A program made the position numbers and the translations under genes. Source: Halichoerus grypus (Eukaryota; Chordata; Mammalia; Carnivora; Phocidae). Taken from it: a stretch of 64,000 nucleotides of DNA. The notes beneath the pieces are model-generated. The model was not told the DNA's origin. It saw only the letters and a list, made by a program, of their open reading frames with translations, and ran no database searches. Shown here piece by piece: positions 46,610-57,879 of this stretch; position 1 is the stretch's first letter; each line of letters begins with the position of its first letter. The stretch covers positions 49,848,014-49,912,013 of the forward strand of contig NC_135718.1 in assembly GCF_964656455.1 (NCBI RefSeq), read 5' to 3'.

Positions 46610-47370
46610 GAACTCTTTCCAAAGCACTAAAGTTGGTGTTCATAAAACAATAGCTCCTTTTGTATGATGCCCACAGCTCACGGATTCATATAATACTCAA
46701 TAAAACTATATTTACAAATACTGTATAAGAAAAACTGACATAAACAAGTCTGGAAATAGACACCACTGCATCTTGGTGAGAGCAGAAATGTATGGACATA
46801 CAAAAGGGAAGTGGCCTCCTCACTGGAGTATGGACACCAGTCAGTGTGTCTTATGGAGAGAATGGAGATGATGGAGAAGGTGAGATAGTAAAACAAGTCA
46901 GATAGGAGGAAGTGGGTCAAGAGAGCTTCTACTAAACAAGAAATAACTTCTAAGTCCATGTGAGGAAGTAACACACACTCCTGGCATTGTTTTAAATGAT
47001 CACCCCATTGCCCAACCAAAACTAAATACATAAATCAGTAAGAATGTGGCATAGTTCTCAATGAATAGGACAAAGTTAAAGGCAAAATGGCAGCCCCGTC
47101 CCCTTCACAGGGCTTCAAAGAGCTAGCCCAGTCTGGTGGCAGCAGCCCTTAATCTTAGAAACAAAGTGCCCTAAAGACTGGTCTGAGCTTGAGAAAGTTA
47201 AAATCGACCAGATAGAGGAATCTACTGTGGTCACTTGTAATTATTCTCTTCCCTCTGGTAAAGTGTATCTAAAACAGTGCACCATTCAGAGCAAGTGTTT
47301 TGATCAATTACATACACTGGTAGGTTAACACCTTCATGGGTTTCTCCAGCTGATTCATTACCCCTGTTGT
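46610..47370. other. Unassigned sequence
   Basis: No gene or named element recognised. Confidence 0.3.
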
Positions 47371-47374
47371 GGCA

Positions 47375-47612
47375 CAGAGCAGCATTTCAAAGCACCAATT
47401 AGTAAGTCAGACAGGCTTGAGTTTGAATCCTAGCTCTGCCTGACCACCTTACTATGAGCAAGTTATTTAACCACCATGAGCTATAGTTTCCTTAAAATGA
47501 AATAGAAATGATAGAATCTATGTTGACAGAGTTGAGGTGGGAACTAAATATCCTCATGTACTTAGAGCATTTGGCACAAGTAAGTCCTCGAGCAATGGTA
47601 GCTGACACTTTA
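47375..47612 (-). repeat. MIR SINE
   Basis: Plus strand 'gagtttgaatcctagctctg', 'actatgagcaagttatttaa', 'gagctatagtttccttaaaa' and 'agcatttggcacaagtaagt' is a near-complete reverse MIR. Confidence 0.75.
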
Positions 47613-47630
47613 AGGAGATAGGTAGGTTCT

Positions 47631-48020
47631 TTTTTTTTAATTTTTTAATTTATTTTTTATTTTATTTTATTATGTTATGTTAGTCACCATTCATTACATC
47701 ATTAGTTTCTGATGTAGTGTTCCGTGATTCATTGTTTGCGTATAACACCCAGCGCTCCATTCAATACGTGTCCTCCTTAATATCCATCACTGGGCTAACC
47801 CATCCCCCCACCCCCCTCCCCTCTAAAACCCTTGGTTTGTTGCTCAGAGTCCATAGTCTTTCATGGTTTGTCTCCCCCTCCGATTTCCCCCCCTTCATTT
47901 TTCCCTTCCTACAGTTTTTTTTTTTAACATATAATGTATTATTTGTTTCAGAGGTACAGGTCTTTGTTTCATCAGTCTTACACAATTCACAGTGCTCACC
48001 ATAGCACATACCTCCCCAAT
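47631..48020 (-). mobile_element. 5'-truncated carnivore L1 (3' UTR only), antisense
   Basis: The reverse complement matches the 3' UTR of the L1 at 29.9-36.2 kb from about 35858 to the tail: caatgaatcacggaacacta, the G-run block (C-runs here at about 47800-47822), and the acattatatgttaaaaa A-rich stretch. A perfect 17-bp target-site duplication ggagataggtaggttct flanks it at 47614-47630 and 48021-48037. The A-rich tail (here T-rich, 47631-47675) is long. The insertion landed at the edge of a MIR. Confidence 0.95.
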
Positions 48021-48039
48021 GGAGATAGGTAGGTTCTGA

Positions 48040-48355
48040 TTTGGGAGGAGTAGAAATTGGCAACATGGGATATTGTCTTAGCCTTACTACAGGGGCTAAA
48101 TGAGCTGGGGGCAATTAGGGGGCATCATAAGGGTGCTGGGAATGAGAAGAGAAAGCAGGTGCTGAGAGAACCTAGGACAGTTTTGGGCCACTTGACAATT
48201 TTGCTCAGTGCTGAGCCAGTCCACAACTCAGGAGCCTCAGGGATCCAGACACTTGTTACAAAAGAAACCCAAGTCGCTGCCTGGAAGAATGAGAGATTTC
48301 CAGAATACCCTAAGAGGATATTCCCAGTCAGATGACCTATATTTTTAGTTAGCTG
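48040..48355. other. Unassigned sequence
   Basis: No gene or named element recognised. Confidence 0.3.
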
Positions 48356-48359
48356 AGCA

Positions 48360-48740
48360 ACAAGTACAGATTGAATAGCGTTCTGTATCAGGTGCTGAGG
48401 ACACTGAGGAGATAATAAGGAATTCAAGGTTCTCATAAGTTCATGGTCAGGAAGGGGAAACAGACATTTATACTTTCCTATTTTACTGTAATTTAACAGG
48501 CGAATAATTACACAAAAGATAGGGTCTCTAGTCATACCTGGGAAAAAGTGCAGAATGTCCCCCAGAAAAGATGACATGTGAGCAAGGTCATGAAAAATAA
48601 CAGGAGTTTGATGATCAAGGAAGGAGAAAGAAAGCATTCCAGGCAGTGGGTAGAGCACATGAAATGCACAGAGTTGTGAAAGTTTCTAACATGGTCAGGT
48701 GACTGTAAGAAAGTCAAGGTGGCTGGGATGATTGGTACCT
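48360..48740 (+). repeat. Possible ancient LINE (L2-like) remnant
   Basis: Follows the order of a common old mammalian repeat: 'tatcaggtgctgaggacact', 'catggtcaggaaggggaaac', 'gatgacatgtgagcaaggtc', 'aaagcattccaggcagtggg' and 'gtcaaggtggctgggatga'. Diverged, with indels. Confidence 0.45.
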
Positions 48741-48929
48741 GGGAGGTGAGGCTGAAAGGGTAGGCTGTGGTATCCCACTGCTGGGTTCAGTTCCTAGAGA
48801 TTCAAATTAGTTTCTCCTAAACTAACATCAACAAAATCAAGAACCCAATCCAGATATGTATCTTCCAATCAACTGGAATCTGGGAAGGATATATGCCTTG
48901 CATCATCTCAATGAATTTATTATTCAGGC

Positions 48930-49083
48930 CAGTGCTTCTCAAACTTTAATGTGCATATTAGTCATCTGGAGGTCTTGTGAAAATATGATTTCTGATTCAG
49001 CACATCTGGGATGGGTGTCCCTAGGACTCCACATTTCTAACAAAATCCCAGGTGATACCAAATCTGCTGGTCCATGGAGCTTG
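48930..49083 (+). repeat. MER5A-type (hAT-Charlie) element
   Basis: Starts cagtgcttctcaaactttaa and contains 'tgtgcatattagtcatctgg', 'tttctgattcagcacatctg' and 'atttctaacaaaatcccagg', ending 'tgctggtccatgg'. This is the MER5A order. Confidence 0.8.
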
Positions 49084-49150
49084 TTTTAAGTAGCAAATAT
49101 CTGGATATCCTGCCATCAATCAATTTCCATCAAGAATTACTTTGTGACAG

Positions 49151-49349
49151 GTGCACCTTGGTGGCTCAGTTGTTAAGCGGCTGTCTTCGGCTCAGGTCAT
49201 GATCCCAGGGTCCTGGAATCGAGCCCCATGTCGGGCTCCCTGCTCAGAGGGAAGCCTGCTTCTCCCTCTCCCATTCCCCCTGCTTGTGTTCCCTCTCTTG
49301 CTTTGTCTCTCTCTGTCAAATAAATAAATAAAATCTTAAAAAAAAAAGA
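49151..49349 (+). mobile_element. Can-SINE, sense
   Basis: Head gtgcaccttggtggctcagt, B-box-like gaatcgagcccc, CT-rich block, aaataaataaataaaatctt and A-tail. Target-site duplication aagaattactttgtgacag (49132-49150) and aagaattactttatgacag (49350-49368), 18 of 19 identical. Confidence 0.96.
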
Positions 49350-49369
49350 AAGAATTACTTTATGACAGT

Positions 49370-50455
49370 GAGGACCAGCATCTCTATATGTGTATAATCT
49401 ACCTACTGGCATCGTTAAAATAAAGCACTTGTACTAAGCCTCCTAGAGCATACTGACAATGTCTTCATTGCCACCCCCTTCTCCAAAGTAATTTATGGAA
49501 AAATAATCCTGTATTTTCTAGCCTGACAAGTAGCATTATGATTCAGACAGTTCTTCAAACTTTCCCACTCCTTATCAATTTGGAATGTGAATGAAGCATC
49601 TGACCCAAATTTCCCAATTTCCTGTAGCTGAGCCACAAGGTAAAAGCCTGAACGTTTTGACTGAGCAACTCTTTGGATTTCCAGTTTCAGACAGAAAAAC
49701 ATGATTCTCTTTCATTTTAAGCCATTAAAGTCTGGGAAACTTTCCTTCACATTATTGAACTTGGGATCAAACAAAACTGCCTGGGGTGGATGATGGTGTT
49801 TGTTTAAAGAATTGAATCTACCTCAAAACCCAGGATGTATCTTTATCTAAAGAGAGACAAGAGAGGCACCCTCTCTGGTCTACATTCTTACCCCAAGATC
49901 TATATGAAATATGCTCTTCTATGTTCAACAATTTCTTTTCTAAACCTTATGGAGGGACACCACAGTTTCCAGAGAAATTTCCCCAGGAGGAAGTGTTTTT
50001 TTCTTCTCTTCTATAGGTGTTCTCTTGGGTGCTAAGGTCAATCGGCAGTTGGAGGATGTTGGGTTGCTATGAGCCTCTCTCTCTTTTCTTAAGTCCTATG
50101 GAAACTACTACTTATTATGTGGAAACCTTATTCATCAAAACATCACTTTCATGGGCTTCTACAACACATTAGACTCTGCCAGTAAACTGCAGAAGATAGG
50201 GACTTTCCCAATTTTTCTGGAAAAATTCCCCCTAAGGTTCATCACTCTTTTAGCCACAGAGTGTTCAGAAATATCCATCATATTGATTCGCCTTGGAGGA
50301 TGGCAGCTCAAATAACTTTTTTTTCTGGAAGGAAGGGGCTTTTTATCTTTTTTCAAGAACTATTAAGCCCTAGAAATGTCCATACGCTACCCCAATCTTA
50401 GGAAACAGATGCCAGCCTCTAGATTCTCCAGGACATTTAGAAGAGGAACAAAAGA
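49370..50455. other. Unassigned sequence
   Basis: No gene or named element recognised. Confidence 0.3.
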
Positions 50456-50459
50456 AGTA

Positions 50460-50580
50460 GTACATAATAGGGAAAAGCGCTTGGCCTAGAGTTGGGGATT
50501 AGTCCTAGTTTGCTCCATATCAGCTGAGTGACGTCAGGTATGTGATATAACCTTTCTGGCCCAACTTTCCTCATCTGTTA
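50460..50580 (-). repeat. MIR SINE fragment
   Basis: Plus strand 'gcgcttggcctagagttgg', 'gctgagtgacgtcaggtatg' and 'cccaactttcctcatctgtt' follows the reverse MIR pattern. Confidence 0.55.
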
Positions 50581-50703
50581 TATATCTACTTGAAAACTGT
50601 GTCTTATTTCCTCACAGGAACTAGAAAAATCAAAGAAGGTAAGTACAAAGAACTTGAACACTAATGTCTGGAACCAATGAAGAAAACAAGAGAGTGGTGG
50701 ATT

Positions 50704-50857
50704 GATGGGTGGCTGGGCATCTGAATACATGGGTGGATAGACACCTGGACAGATGGGTGGCTGGGCACATGGACAGATGGGTGGACAGTCACCTAGATAG
50801 ATGGGTGGATGGACACCTGGGCAGATGGGTAGAGGGGCACATGAATAGATGGGTGGC
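50704..50857 (+). repeat. 24-bp minisatellite, about 6.4 copies
   Basis: Tandem 24-bp units starting gatgggtgg, at 50704, 50728, 50752, 50776, 50800 and 50824, then a partial unit. Units tend to alternate between a cacctgga-type and a cacatgga-type end, suggesting a 48-bp higher-order unit. Because 24 is divisible by three, both strands stay open (plus RWVxGHxD-like, minus proline-rich repeats), which explains the open frames of 84 and 95 codons; no expression is implied. Confidence 0.93.
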
Positions 50858-50864
50858 AAAATCA

Positions 50865-52165
50865 TTACCAGAACCAGGATTTGTTTTGTTTTGTTTTACA
50901 GTGTCTCCTGACATCAATCCAGTTTTTCACAATGCCTCCTCTGAATCACTCATCCCAAACTGAGAACCAAACAGCAATTGTCTATCTTCTCAAATTATAG
51001 GCTTTTTTGACAGGGATGAAAACTTTGGGATCATTTGCTCACTTCTCATTTTACAAGTGAAGGAACTAAGGCCAGAGGGGGAGGTATTTGTTCAAGTTGA
51101 TAAGTTCATAAGCTCAGAGCTGGTGAGATTCTACTAAGATGGGAAAGCCTATCAGTCACTTTCCAATGTCTTATTGTCTCCACAATAAATAAATAAGTAA
51201 ATAAATAATAGTTAGATAAATAAATAAATAACCAACCAACCAACCAACCATGCTCTCTGACATTTGAAAGCATTTTCATTCCCTTCTGACCAAAAGCCCA
51301 GCACAGGGCTGAGTTTTTAGAAAAGTACACCACTGAATACCATTTACCAAAGAGTAGTTCTTTCTCAATGACAGGAAAATAGAGAGATGTGTTTCCAATT
51401 AGTCAGGGAAAGAACTCAGCCACAAATGCCTTGCCATTTAGTGTTGCTAAGCTGGTGATTTCTCCCCAAAGCAGGGACCTGGTATAACTGTCATCATCCT
51501 TTCTGTTATTTGCATCCAAAGAAGTCACATGTGTCTCAGCAATGTGAAATATTCTCTTTCATCTGCTTGGGAATTATCATCTAGTGTCCGCTCCTTCCCC
51601 CAGATTGCACATCATTAAGTTCCCCTTCCATGAGGTAAACTCCTTGACACAAACTTTCATGCAATGTATTATGTTTTAAAAAGAAAAAAAATCATTAGAG
51701 AAGGGTTTAGCTTTCCTTCATTCTGCAGTCCTTTTTCTAAAGGAGCTCCTGACTGCCAGATAGCTTTCTCTGGGCACAAAAGACTCCTCTTCATTTTGGT
51801 TAACACACCTGATAAAGCTTCATTAAAATTCTTTCCTAAACAGAAAACTCCAGCAACCAGATTCAAAATAAATGCATGCATTTCTAAAAGGAAAGCTGAC
51901 AAGAAGAAGTTGCATGCACACCATTAAAAAGTCAGAAAAGCCCTGACTAAGAACAATCTTTCAATTCATTAATGCCAAGCCGTTCCATGGGAGGGAAGCA
52001 GGACAGCACCACTGAAAGAAGCCAGGGCTTTGTAAAGGGCCAAGTTTACTGAGTTGACAGAGTTTTGAGGGAGTAACAATAAAGAAACATCGCAGTGAAG
52101 AGAAAGAACCTCCTGATTTTTCAGGGCATTATTACTTCACTCAAAAAGTTTGAAAGGAAAGAAAA
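50865..52165. other. Unassigned sequence with a TAAA/CCAA microsatellite
   Basis: At 51183-51250 there are taaa units passing into about five ccaa units. No gene or named element otherwise. Confidence 0.4.
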
Positions 52166-52174
52166 GTTGATATG

Positions 52175-52637
52175 GCAGTATGGTAGACTATCGCAGTAAT
52201 GGCCCCCTGTATCCATGTCACCAGGTAGTTCTTTTTCATATGGACTCTGGGCTTAGCCACGCAACTTGCTTTGACAAGTAAGATGGCAGCAAATAAGATG
52301 CAAGCAGAGATTTGAGAAGTGCTCAAGCATTAGGGCTTGCCCTTTTGCTGCTCTTGGTACTCTCTAACTGCCATGTGAAGCAGATGGGGACTAGCCTGCT
52401 GAAGGATAAAAGGCCACATGAAAAGAGGCCCCAATCATGCCACTCATCCCAGCACCCCGCTGAAAGACCAGTGAGGGAGACTAGCCACAGTGAGTTGAGA
52501 CCACTCTGGATCCAGAGGACTCTCCAAGTGAGTCCAGCCCAAGTGGCCCATCTGTGCCCTGGGAAATACATACTTGTTTTTGGAGCCACTAATTTTGGGG
52601 TGTAGTTTGTTACCCTGCAAAAGGTGATAGATACAGC
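52175..52637 (+). mobile_element. MLT1-type MaLR LTR
   Basis: Contains 'actatcgcagtaatggcccc', 'ggcttagccacgcaacttgc', 'tgccatgtgaagcagatggg' and 'tttttggagccactaatttt', ending 'ggtgtagtttgttaccctgc' and 'ggtgatagataca'. These follow the later MLT1 subfamilies in order. Confidence 0.65.
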
Positions 52638-52889
52638 AGTTCTGAATCTCTCAATGAGAACAAATCCACCAGTTTTAGGTGGATTACCATCTCATTTCCA
52701 AGACTTAAGAGGCTTGTTCCCTGAAAAGATATTTGATACAAGGTCCACTAGCATCCTTGCAAATCATGAAAAATGCATCCAACAAATAAGAGGTGGGTAG
52801 TAGTAGGTGCTGAGTCCCACTCAAAGAACACTTAGGATTGTTATGGCACATGGCTACCATGAACTCAGACATACCAAGTTGGCCAATGG

Positions 52890-53090
52890 ATTTGGAGGGA
52901 GAGCAGCTTGGTTTGAGGCTTAGCTCTGGTGTTTACAAGTTCTGTGACTTTTGACAACTCATTTCACCTGTCTCTGTTTTGTCAACAATAAAGTAAGACC
53001 ACTAAGAGTTACCACACAGAAGTCTTGTAAGAAATAAATGAAAAACATACATGTGAAAGTGATTATACATAGACTGCTACACAATATCAA
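52890..53090 (-). repeat. MIR SINE
   Basis: Plus strand 'gaggcttagctctggtgttt', 'gttctgtgacttttgacaac' and 'cacctgtctctgttttgtca' is the reverse MIR order. Confidence 0.6.
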
Positions 53091-53094
53091 GTGT

Positions 53095-53880
53095 AATTTT
53101 TATGACAAAGTTGATTAGTAATAGGGTTGTTGTTACTGGCCTAAACTCAGAAAATAAGGTTTTAAAACACCATGGTGTTTCCATATGCCTATATACCCAT
53201 GTGATCATCCTAACCTAGTCTTCTCTTGTGCGAGGAACAAAAACTCATACATCTTGATCACTGGATGCCATCAGAATCAGAGCTTTTGTGTCTATGAACC
53301 ACATTATAAATTGGCAAAAGGAGTAGAAATGGAAAGCATTTGCTATTGTAAGAAACTCTACTGTGAATTATTTAACAATTAGAATAATCACTTCCTAATG
53401 TATCTATCATTAGTTCCATTAAATACACACAAATTTACATGCATACACTCCATATTTTAAAAAGCAGGATCTTACTCCATTTATCTTCACAAGGTATTTT
53501 AAATTGACCAGTGTCCCACACTGATCTTGTAAAATCAGAAAGAAAGAAGTGTCAGTGTGTGTCTTATCTTGTGGACTCAAGCTATTTCAAAGCATGTGGG
53601 AAAATAAGTAGGGGAGGATTGATGCACAAATTTGGTATCAGCAGAAACCCAGGTTGTGTGTTTCCTGGGCTCCTGGACTCTAACTCAATAATGGAGTCAC
53701 TTCCCCAGTTTGTGGGAGTAAAAGAGCCATAGGAAACAATAGAATTTCTTCACTTTTAGAACTGTCCTCTAATCATTGTTCTTCTATCCTTACTGCCTTT
53801 TACTGTTGTCTGTGGGAGAACGTATCATAACACAGCATTTCTGATTGGCAGAAAGTGACATGTTTAGCTGTTTTAAGTTT
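53095..53880. other. Unassigned sequence
   Basis: No gene or named element recognised. Confidence 0.3.
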
Positions 53881-53884
53881 GGAG

Positions 53885-54115
53885 TGATAATAATAGTCTC
53901 CATATAGCAAATGCTTGCCATGTGCCTGTCATGGGTCCAAATACCTATGGTTCTAATCCTCACAACTATTCCATGAGATAGATACTATTATCCCTAGTTT
54001 AAAGTAAAGGAGGTGCAGAGAGGTAAACTAACATGCACAAGGCCACACAGCCAGTCAGTGGAAGAACTGGTATTTTCTCTGGGCAGTCTGACTCCAGATT
54101 CTGTGCTCTTAATTA
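53885..54115 (+). repeat. MIR SINE, well preserved
   Basis: Sense order: 'gcaaatgcttgccatgtgcc', 'ctaatcctcacaactattcc', 'atgagatagatactattatc', 'acaaggccacacagccagtc' and 'ctgactccagattctgtgct'. The longest MIR in the window. Confidence 0.8.
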
Positions 54116-54119
54116 AAAC

Positions 54120-55035
54120 ACATAAGAAATCCAGGGCATTCCTCAAGAAACACCATAATTTCCAAATATTCTGCTCCCTGAACGTGTCTGAGAAGCTTGG
54201 GTTAATGACCTGGTAAAACAAAACTATTATCATAGAACTTAAAACAATGTGGTGTTCCTGAATCTCAAGTCCCAACACAAAATTTAATATTAGAACTATG
54301 CTAATGACTTGTTATGTATTTTTACACACACATGCACACACACATACACACCACACACTCTACACCCTAGTCCGTTTACTGAATAACCTGCTTAGATTTA
54401 TTTTATTTTGTCTGTGAATGAAGATATTCCTCTTCCAATTCAATAAAAAAGCACAACAGAGCTGTAAATATAGAGATGAATGTAAGAATTCAACCGTTTG
54501 ATTGCATTAATTCAAAGAACTGATTAAAGAGTCTTGATACAATTGTGGAAATCAGTTTGATTTATTAAGCTACATCATCCATGAAATCTACACAGAGTGG
54601 GGAAAAAAATTAAACCTGTCACTTTAAAGAAATACACTCTACAATAAAGGGAATGAGGAAAAGGAACTCCTAGGATAATTTATAAACATACGCATATCTG
54701 GAGAAACCAACTCACAACTGGATATTACATTCCTCTAAGTTTGTGATTGGGGGCAGCTTCCCCCTCACTCCTATCTGCAGCTCTCAATTTAGGAGAAGGA
54801 TATTGCTTTGCTGTTGTTTCTCCTCAGCAAGAATCTGTAAGTTATAAACACTGCCTGGCAATTAGCAGACCATTAGTCCTTGCATTGTAGCTTCACTGGA
54901 CTTGGTTGGCTCTATCCTGCCACGTGGCCATGGCCAAGGGTGATAGCCAAAGGTTCCCAGCCTCAAACACTTGTACTCTGGCGCAAGGGACCATAAGAAG
55001 CCCTTGCCCAAATAATGCCAATAGGAAACTTGCTA
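54120..55035. other. Unassigned sequence with an imperfect (CA)n
   Basis: Imperfect (CA)n at about 54324-54358. No gene or named element otherwise. Confidence 0.35.
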
Positions 55036-55040
55036 AAGAG

Positions 55041-55203
55041 TCTTGTTCCTCAAAGTGTGGTCCACTGGCCTTCTGCATCAGCATTACCTGGGAGCTTGTT
55101 AGAACAGCAGAGCTTCAGCCCCACCCCAGACCTCCTGAGTCAGAGCCTGACTTTAACAAAATCCCCAGATGATCTCTACACATAGTATAGTTTGAGAACC
55201 CCT
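55041..55203 (+). repeat. MER5A (hAT-Charlie) element
   Basis: Order 'cctcaaagtgtggtccactg', 'gcatcagcattacctgggag', 'cttgttagaacagcagagct', 'caccccagacctcctgagtc' and 'ttaacaaaatccccagatga', ending 'agtttgagaacccctg', is MER5A end to end. Confidence 0.88.
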
Positions 55204-55440
55204 GTCCTAGGTTTCAGATGTCAACCAAAGCATTGTTCAGTGCTGGAAACCGAACTCCAATTGCAAGGTGGTAGGTGCTACGAGGTTAAGATACTAGAAG
55301 TCTTAGAAATGGTTGACAGCAGGCCTGGGAAGGTTTCACCTGGAGAGGAGAGGTCTTACTGAGTCACAAAGATTTAAGAGGCCTCACATAGCAGAAGATC
55401 AAGGTCTGTTCCATGAGGTGCCAAGGAAAAGGACTGGGTA

Positions 55441-55668
55441 GTTTAGATCAGTTTCTCAATAGCAGAACTACTGACATTTGAACCTGACCATTCTTTTTGT
55501 GGGAAACTGTCCTATACATCATAGGATTTGAGCAGCATCCCTGGCTTCTGCCAGGGAGGTCAGTATCACCACCCACTGCAAATAGTGAAAATCAATAAGG
55601 TTTCTAGTCACCACCAACTATCCCCAGGGAGACAAAACTATGCCCATTTGAAAAGCACTGGTTTAGAT
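55441..55668 (-). mobile_element. MER20 (hAT-Charlie) with intact 8-bp target duplication
   Basis: The element body (55449-55660) reads in reverse like MER20: 'cagtttctcaatagcagaac', 'gcagcatccctggcttctgc', 'ggtttctagtcaccaccaac' and 'aaaactatgcccatttgaaa', ending 'agcactg'. The 8-mer gtttagat flanks it at 55441-55448 and 55661-55668, the expected length for a hAT insertion and unchanged despite the age of the family. Confidence 0.82.
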
Positions 55669-55894
55669 AACCAGTAGCTACTATAAATCAATTCAGTGAC
55701 TCGGTGGCTAAAAATAAAATACAATAAAATAACAAATAGCACAATCTTTAAATATCAGAATACTGTAAGTAGAAATGCAGATGAATGGAGGCAATGTTTG
55801 GGCCTTATTCTGCTCTGATCATTCATTCTTGTAATAAATACTGTTTGTCTTTGGCCCCATACTTAACAAACAACAAACCTGGCAAAAGTAACTA

Positions 55895-56097
55895 TGCTGA
55901 GGGGCACCTGGTTGGCTCAGTCGGTTAAGCATGTGCCTTCAGCTTGGGTCATGGTCCCAGGGTCCTGGGATCAAGCCCCACTTTGGGCTCCCTGCTTAGT
56001 GGGGAGACTGCTTCCCCCTCTCCCTCTGCTGCTCCCCCTGTTTGTGCTCTCTTGCTCACTCTCTCTCAAATAAATAAATAAAATCTTAAAAAAATAT
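55895..56097 (+). mobile_element. Can-SINE, sense
   Basis: Head ggggcacctggttggctcag from 55901, gatcaagcccc, CT-rich block, aaataaataaataaaatctt and A-tail. A short possible target duplication agtaacta lies at 55887-55894 and 56098-56105. Confidence 0.93.
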
Positions 56098-56099
56098 AG

Positions 56100-56445
56100 T
56101 AACTAGGTTTATATGAAAGCATCCAATATGGAGATACATCAGGAAACTGTGCCATAATAGGAATAACTGAGGGAGCTGTTATGTTAAATTTGGAGATGAG
56201 ACACATATACCAGAGATCTTGCAATACATGAAGGACCATGTGAAGGAGGAAGCATATCTATTCTGTATGGAGACAGAGCCAGGGACATTAGAGTGGATGG
56301 AGGGTTATGCCCACAGAGAGATGGGTTGCACTATAAGGTAGCGAGGACCCCATCACCAGGAGACATTGTAAGACCTAGCTGGATAATCACATGTCACAGA
56401 GGAGGCAGAATCTACCCTGGCCTGGGCCAGAATATAACAAGATTA
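56100..56445. other. Unassigned sequence
   Basis: No gene or named element recognised. Confidence 0.3.
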
Positions 56446-56449
56446 CTCA

Positions 56450-56600
56450 CTCATTCAATCTTTTAGTCATTCAACAGGTATTTATTACATATCTGGTATA
56501 ATACAATTACATGCATGTAATATAAAACAGAATTACATGTTCTAAGATGCAATAGAATTAGTCTTGGCCTTTAAGGTGTTCAGAGAGAAAGAGGCTGACT
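56450..56600 (+). repeat. Possible ancient LINE (L2-like) remnant
   Basis: 'actcactcattcaatctttt', 'gtcattcaacaggtatttat' and 'cttggcctttaaggtgttca' resemble the common 'attcattcaacaaatatttattgag...ccctgcccttaaggagcttac' pattern. Confidence 0.4.
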
Positions 56601-57049
56601 GGATAATCCACAGTGGCCAGGACACATTGAGTGAGACAGGAGGGCTACCTGACCCAGCATTCTACTCTGTTCCAGTCACTTGATAAAACTTGCTGAATGA
56701 TTGGTACCAGGCAAAGCAAATTAAGGAAGTAGTATGTGGAGATAGCTAGAGAAAAAGAGGATTTGGACACTTGTCCTGACACTTAGCAGCTTTGGGACCA
56801 TGAACAAGTTTCAGGTGGGCAAGAAGACTTCTGGTTCAGACTTTAAAACTAAAAGAGATTTCAGTTACACTGTTAGAGGGAGTCCCTGCCCTCTTAGAGC
56901 TTCTCATTATGTAATGAACAGTCCAGACCCTAAGAGAGTAGGCATTCAACGTTTGCTGTAGAAATGAGATAATGACCATTCATCATGCAAAGAGGGCTCA
57001 ACGTGAAGCCTTCCTTCTACAGTGGCTAACTATATCCTACCTCATGTAG

Positions 57050-57265
57050 ATACTATAATCTTTCACTTCCTGTTAATTCATTTTCCTAGTTGGCAAAACA
57101 CACAGAGCTGTGCAGTTACTTAAAAGAAAACAGCTACCACCAGTACACTTTTTTGTAACTCACGCCTTGCCTCAGGCTAACACTGCCAAGGTCCTCTTAG
57201 CTAAACACTAATTATCATCACATGGACACAATTAACTATCATTTTCATGCAAATAATTGGTCTAC
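57050..57265. promoter_or_regulatory. Candidate conserved non-coding element with an octamer motif
   Basis: Repeat-free block containing the POU octamer core atgcaaat joined to aattgg (ttcatgcaaataattggtc, about 57246-57264), plus ctaattatcatcacatgg, acaattaactatc and cttcctgttaattc. Enhancer-like texture only. Confidence 0.28.
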
Positions 57266-57514
57266 ACCAAATTCAAATGGTGTTTTTGTTTTTGTGTTTT
57301 GTGGGTTTTTTGGGGGAAAAAAAAAAAACATGGCACAATGCTGACAAGGAGACCAAAGTAAATGCCTCCATGTGTCTTTAATAATAACCTTAAAGGAAGA
57401 CATATTTTATCCTAAAAGAAGTGGGTCAGTCATATGACCGTACTGAGCAAGTATTAAAACAGCTGTTCTATGCATAGAATAACATTCTTTTAATTTACTG
57501 TGTTTGCTTTTTAG

Positions 57515-57723
57515 ACCCTATTTTGTTTTTCCATTTTGAAGAACTAAATGCCCCAGATGAATCAGTCAACAATATGTTGGCTGCTTTCACATTCAGCCTT
57601 CTGCTGTTTTATAATAGTGCCCTGATCTTATTTCAAGAAAAGAATGACAAACTTATAGCTGCAAATGCTAAATTTATGAGGTACTTTGTGGCAGGCATTA
57701 CTGAGAACAGGGCTGAGGAAATA
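57515..57723 (+). other. Weak candidate exon with strong splice-like borders
   Basis: A pyrimidine-rich acceptor-like gtttgctttttag ends at 57514 and a full-consensus donor-like atag/gtaaga starts at 57723-57724. The frame in between stays open for about 70 codons and includes a hydrophobic stretch (MLAAFTFSLLLFYNSALILF). No homology was recognised. Good splice-like matches occur by chance at this scale, so this is only a candidate. Confidence 0.15.
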
Positions 57724-57879
57724 GGTAAGACGTAGTGGAAAGAAGAAACCTCCATAAATACAAGGCCAGGCCTTGATTTTCATCCGAGTTCTGCAATCCA
57801 AGCACCAAAGCCCCACATACTTAAAATTTTTTTTAAAGATGTGTGGGGCAGCCAAAGGTGCTGAGTGCTAATTAGATGA

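Noticed and set aside
50578..50963. Repeat proteins encoded on both strands
   Set aside because: The repeats come from a 24-bp minisatellite whose unit length is divisible by three; openness follows from the arithmetic.
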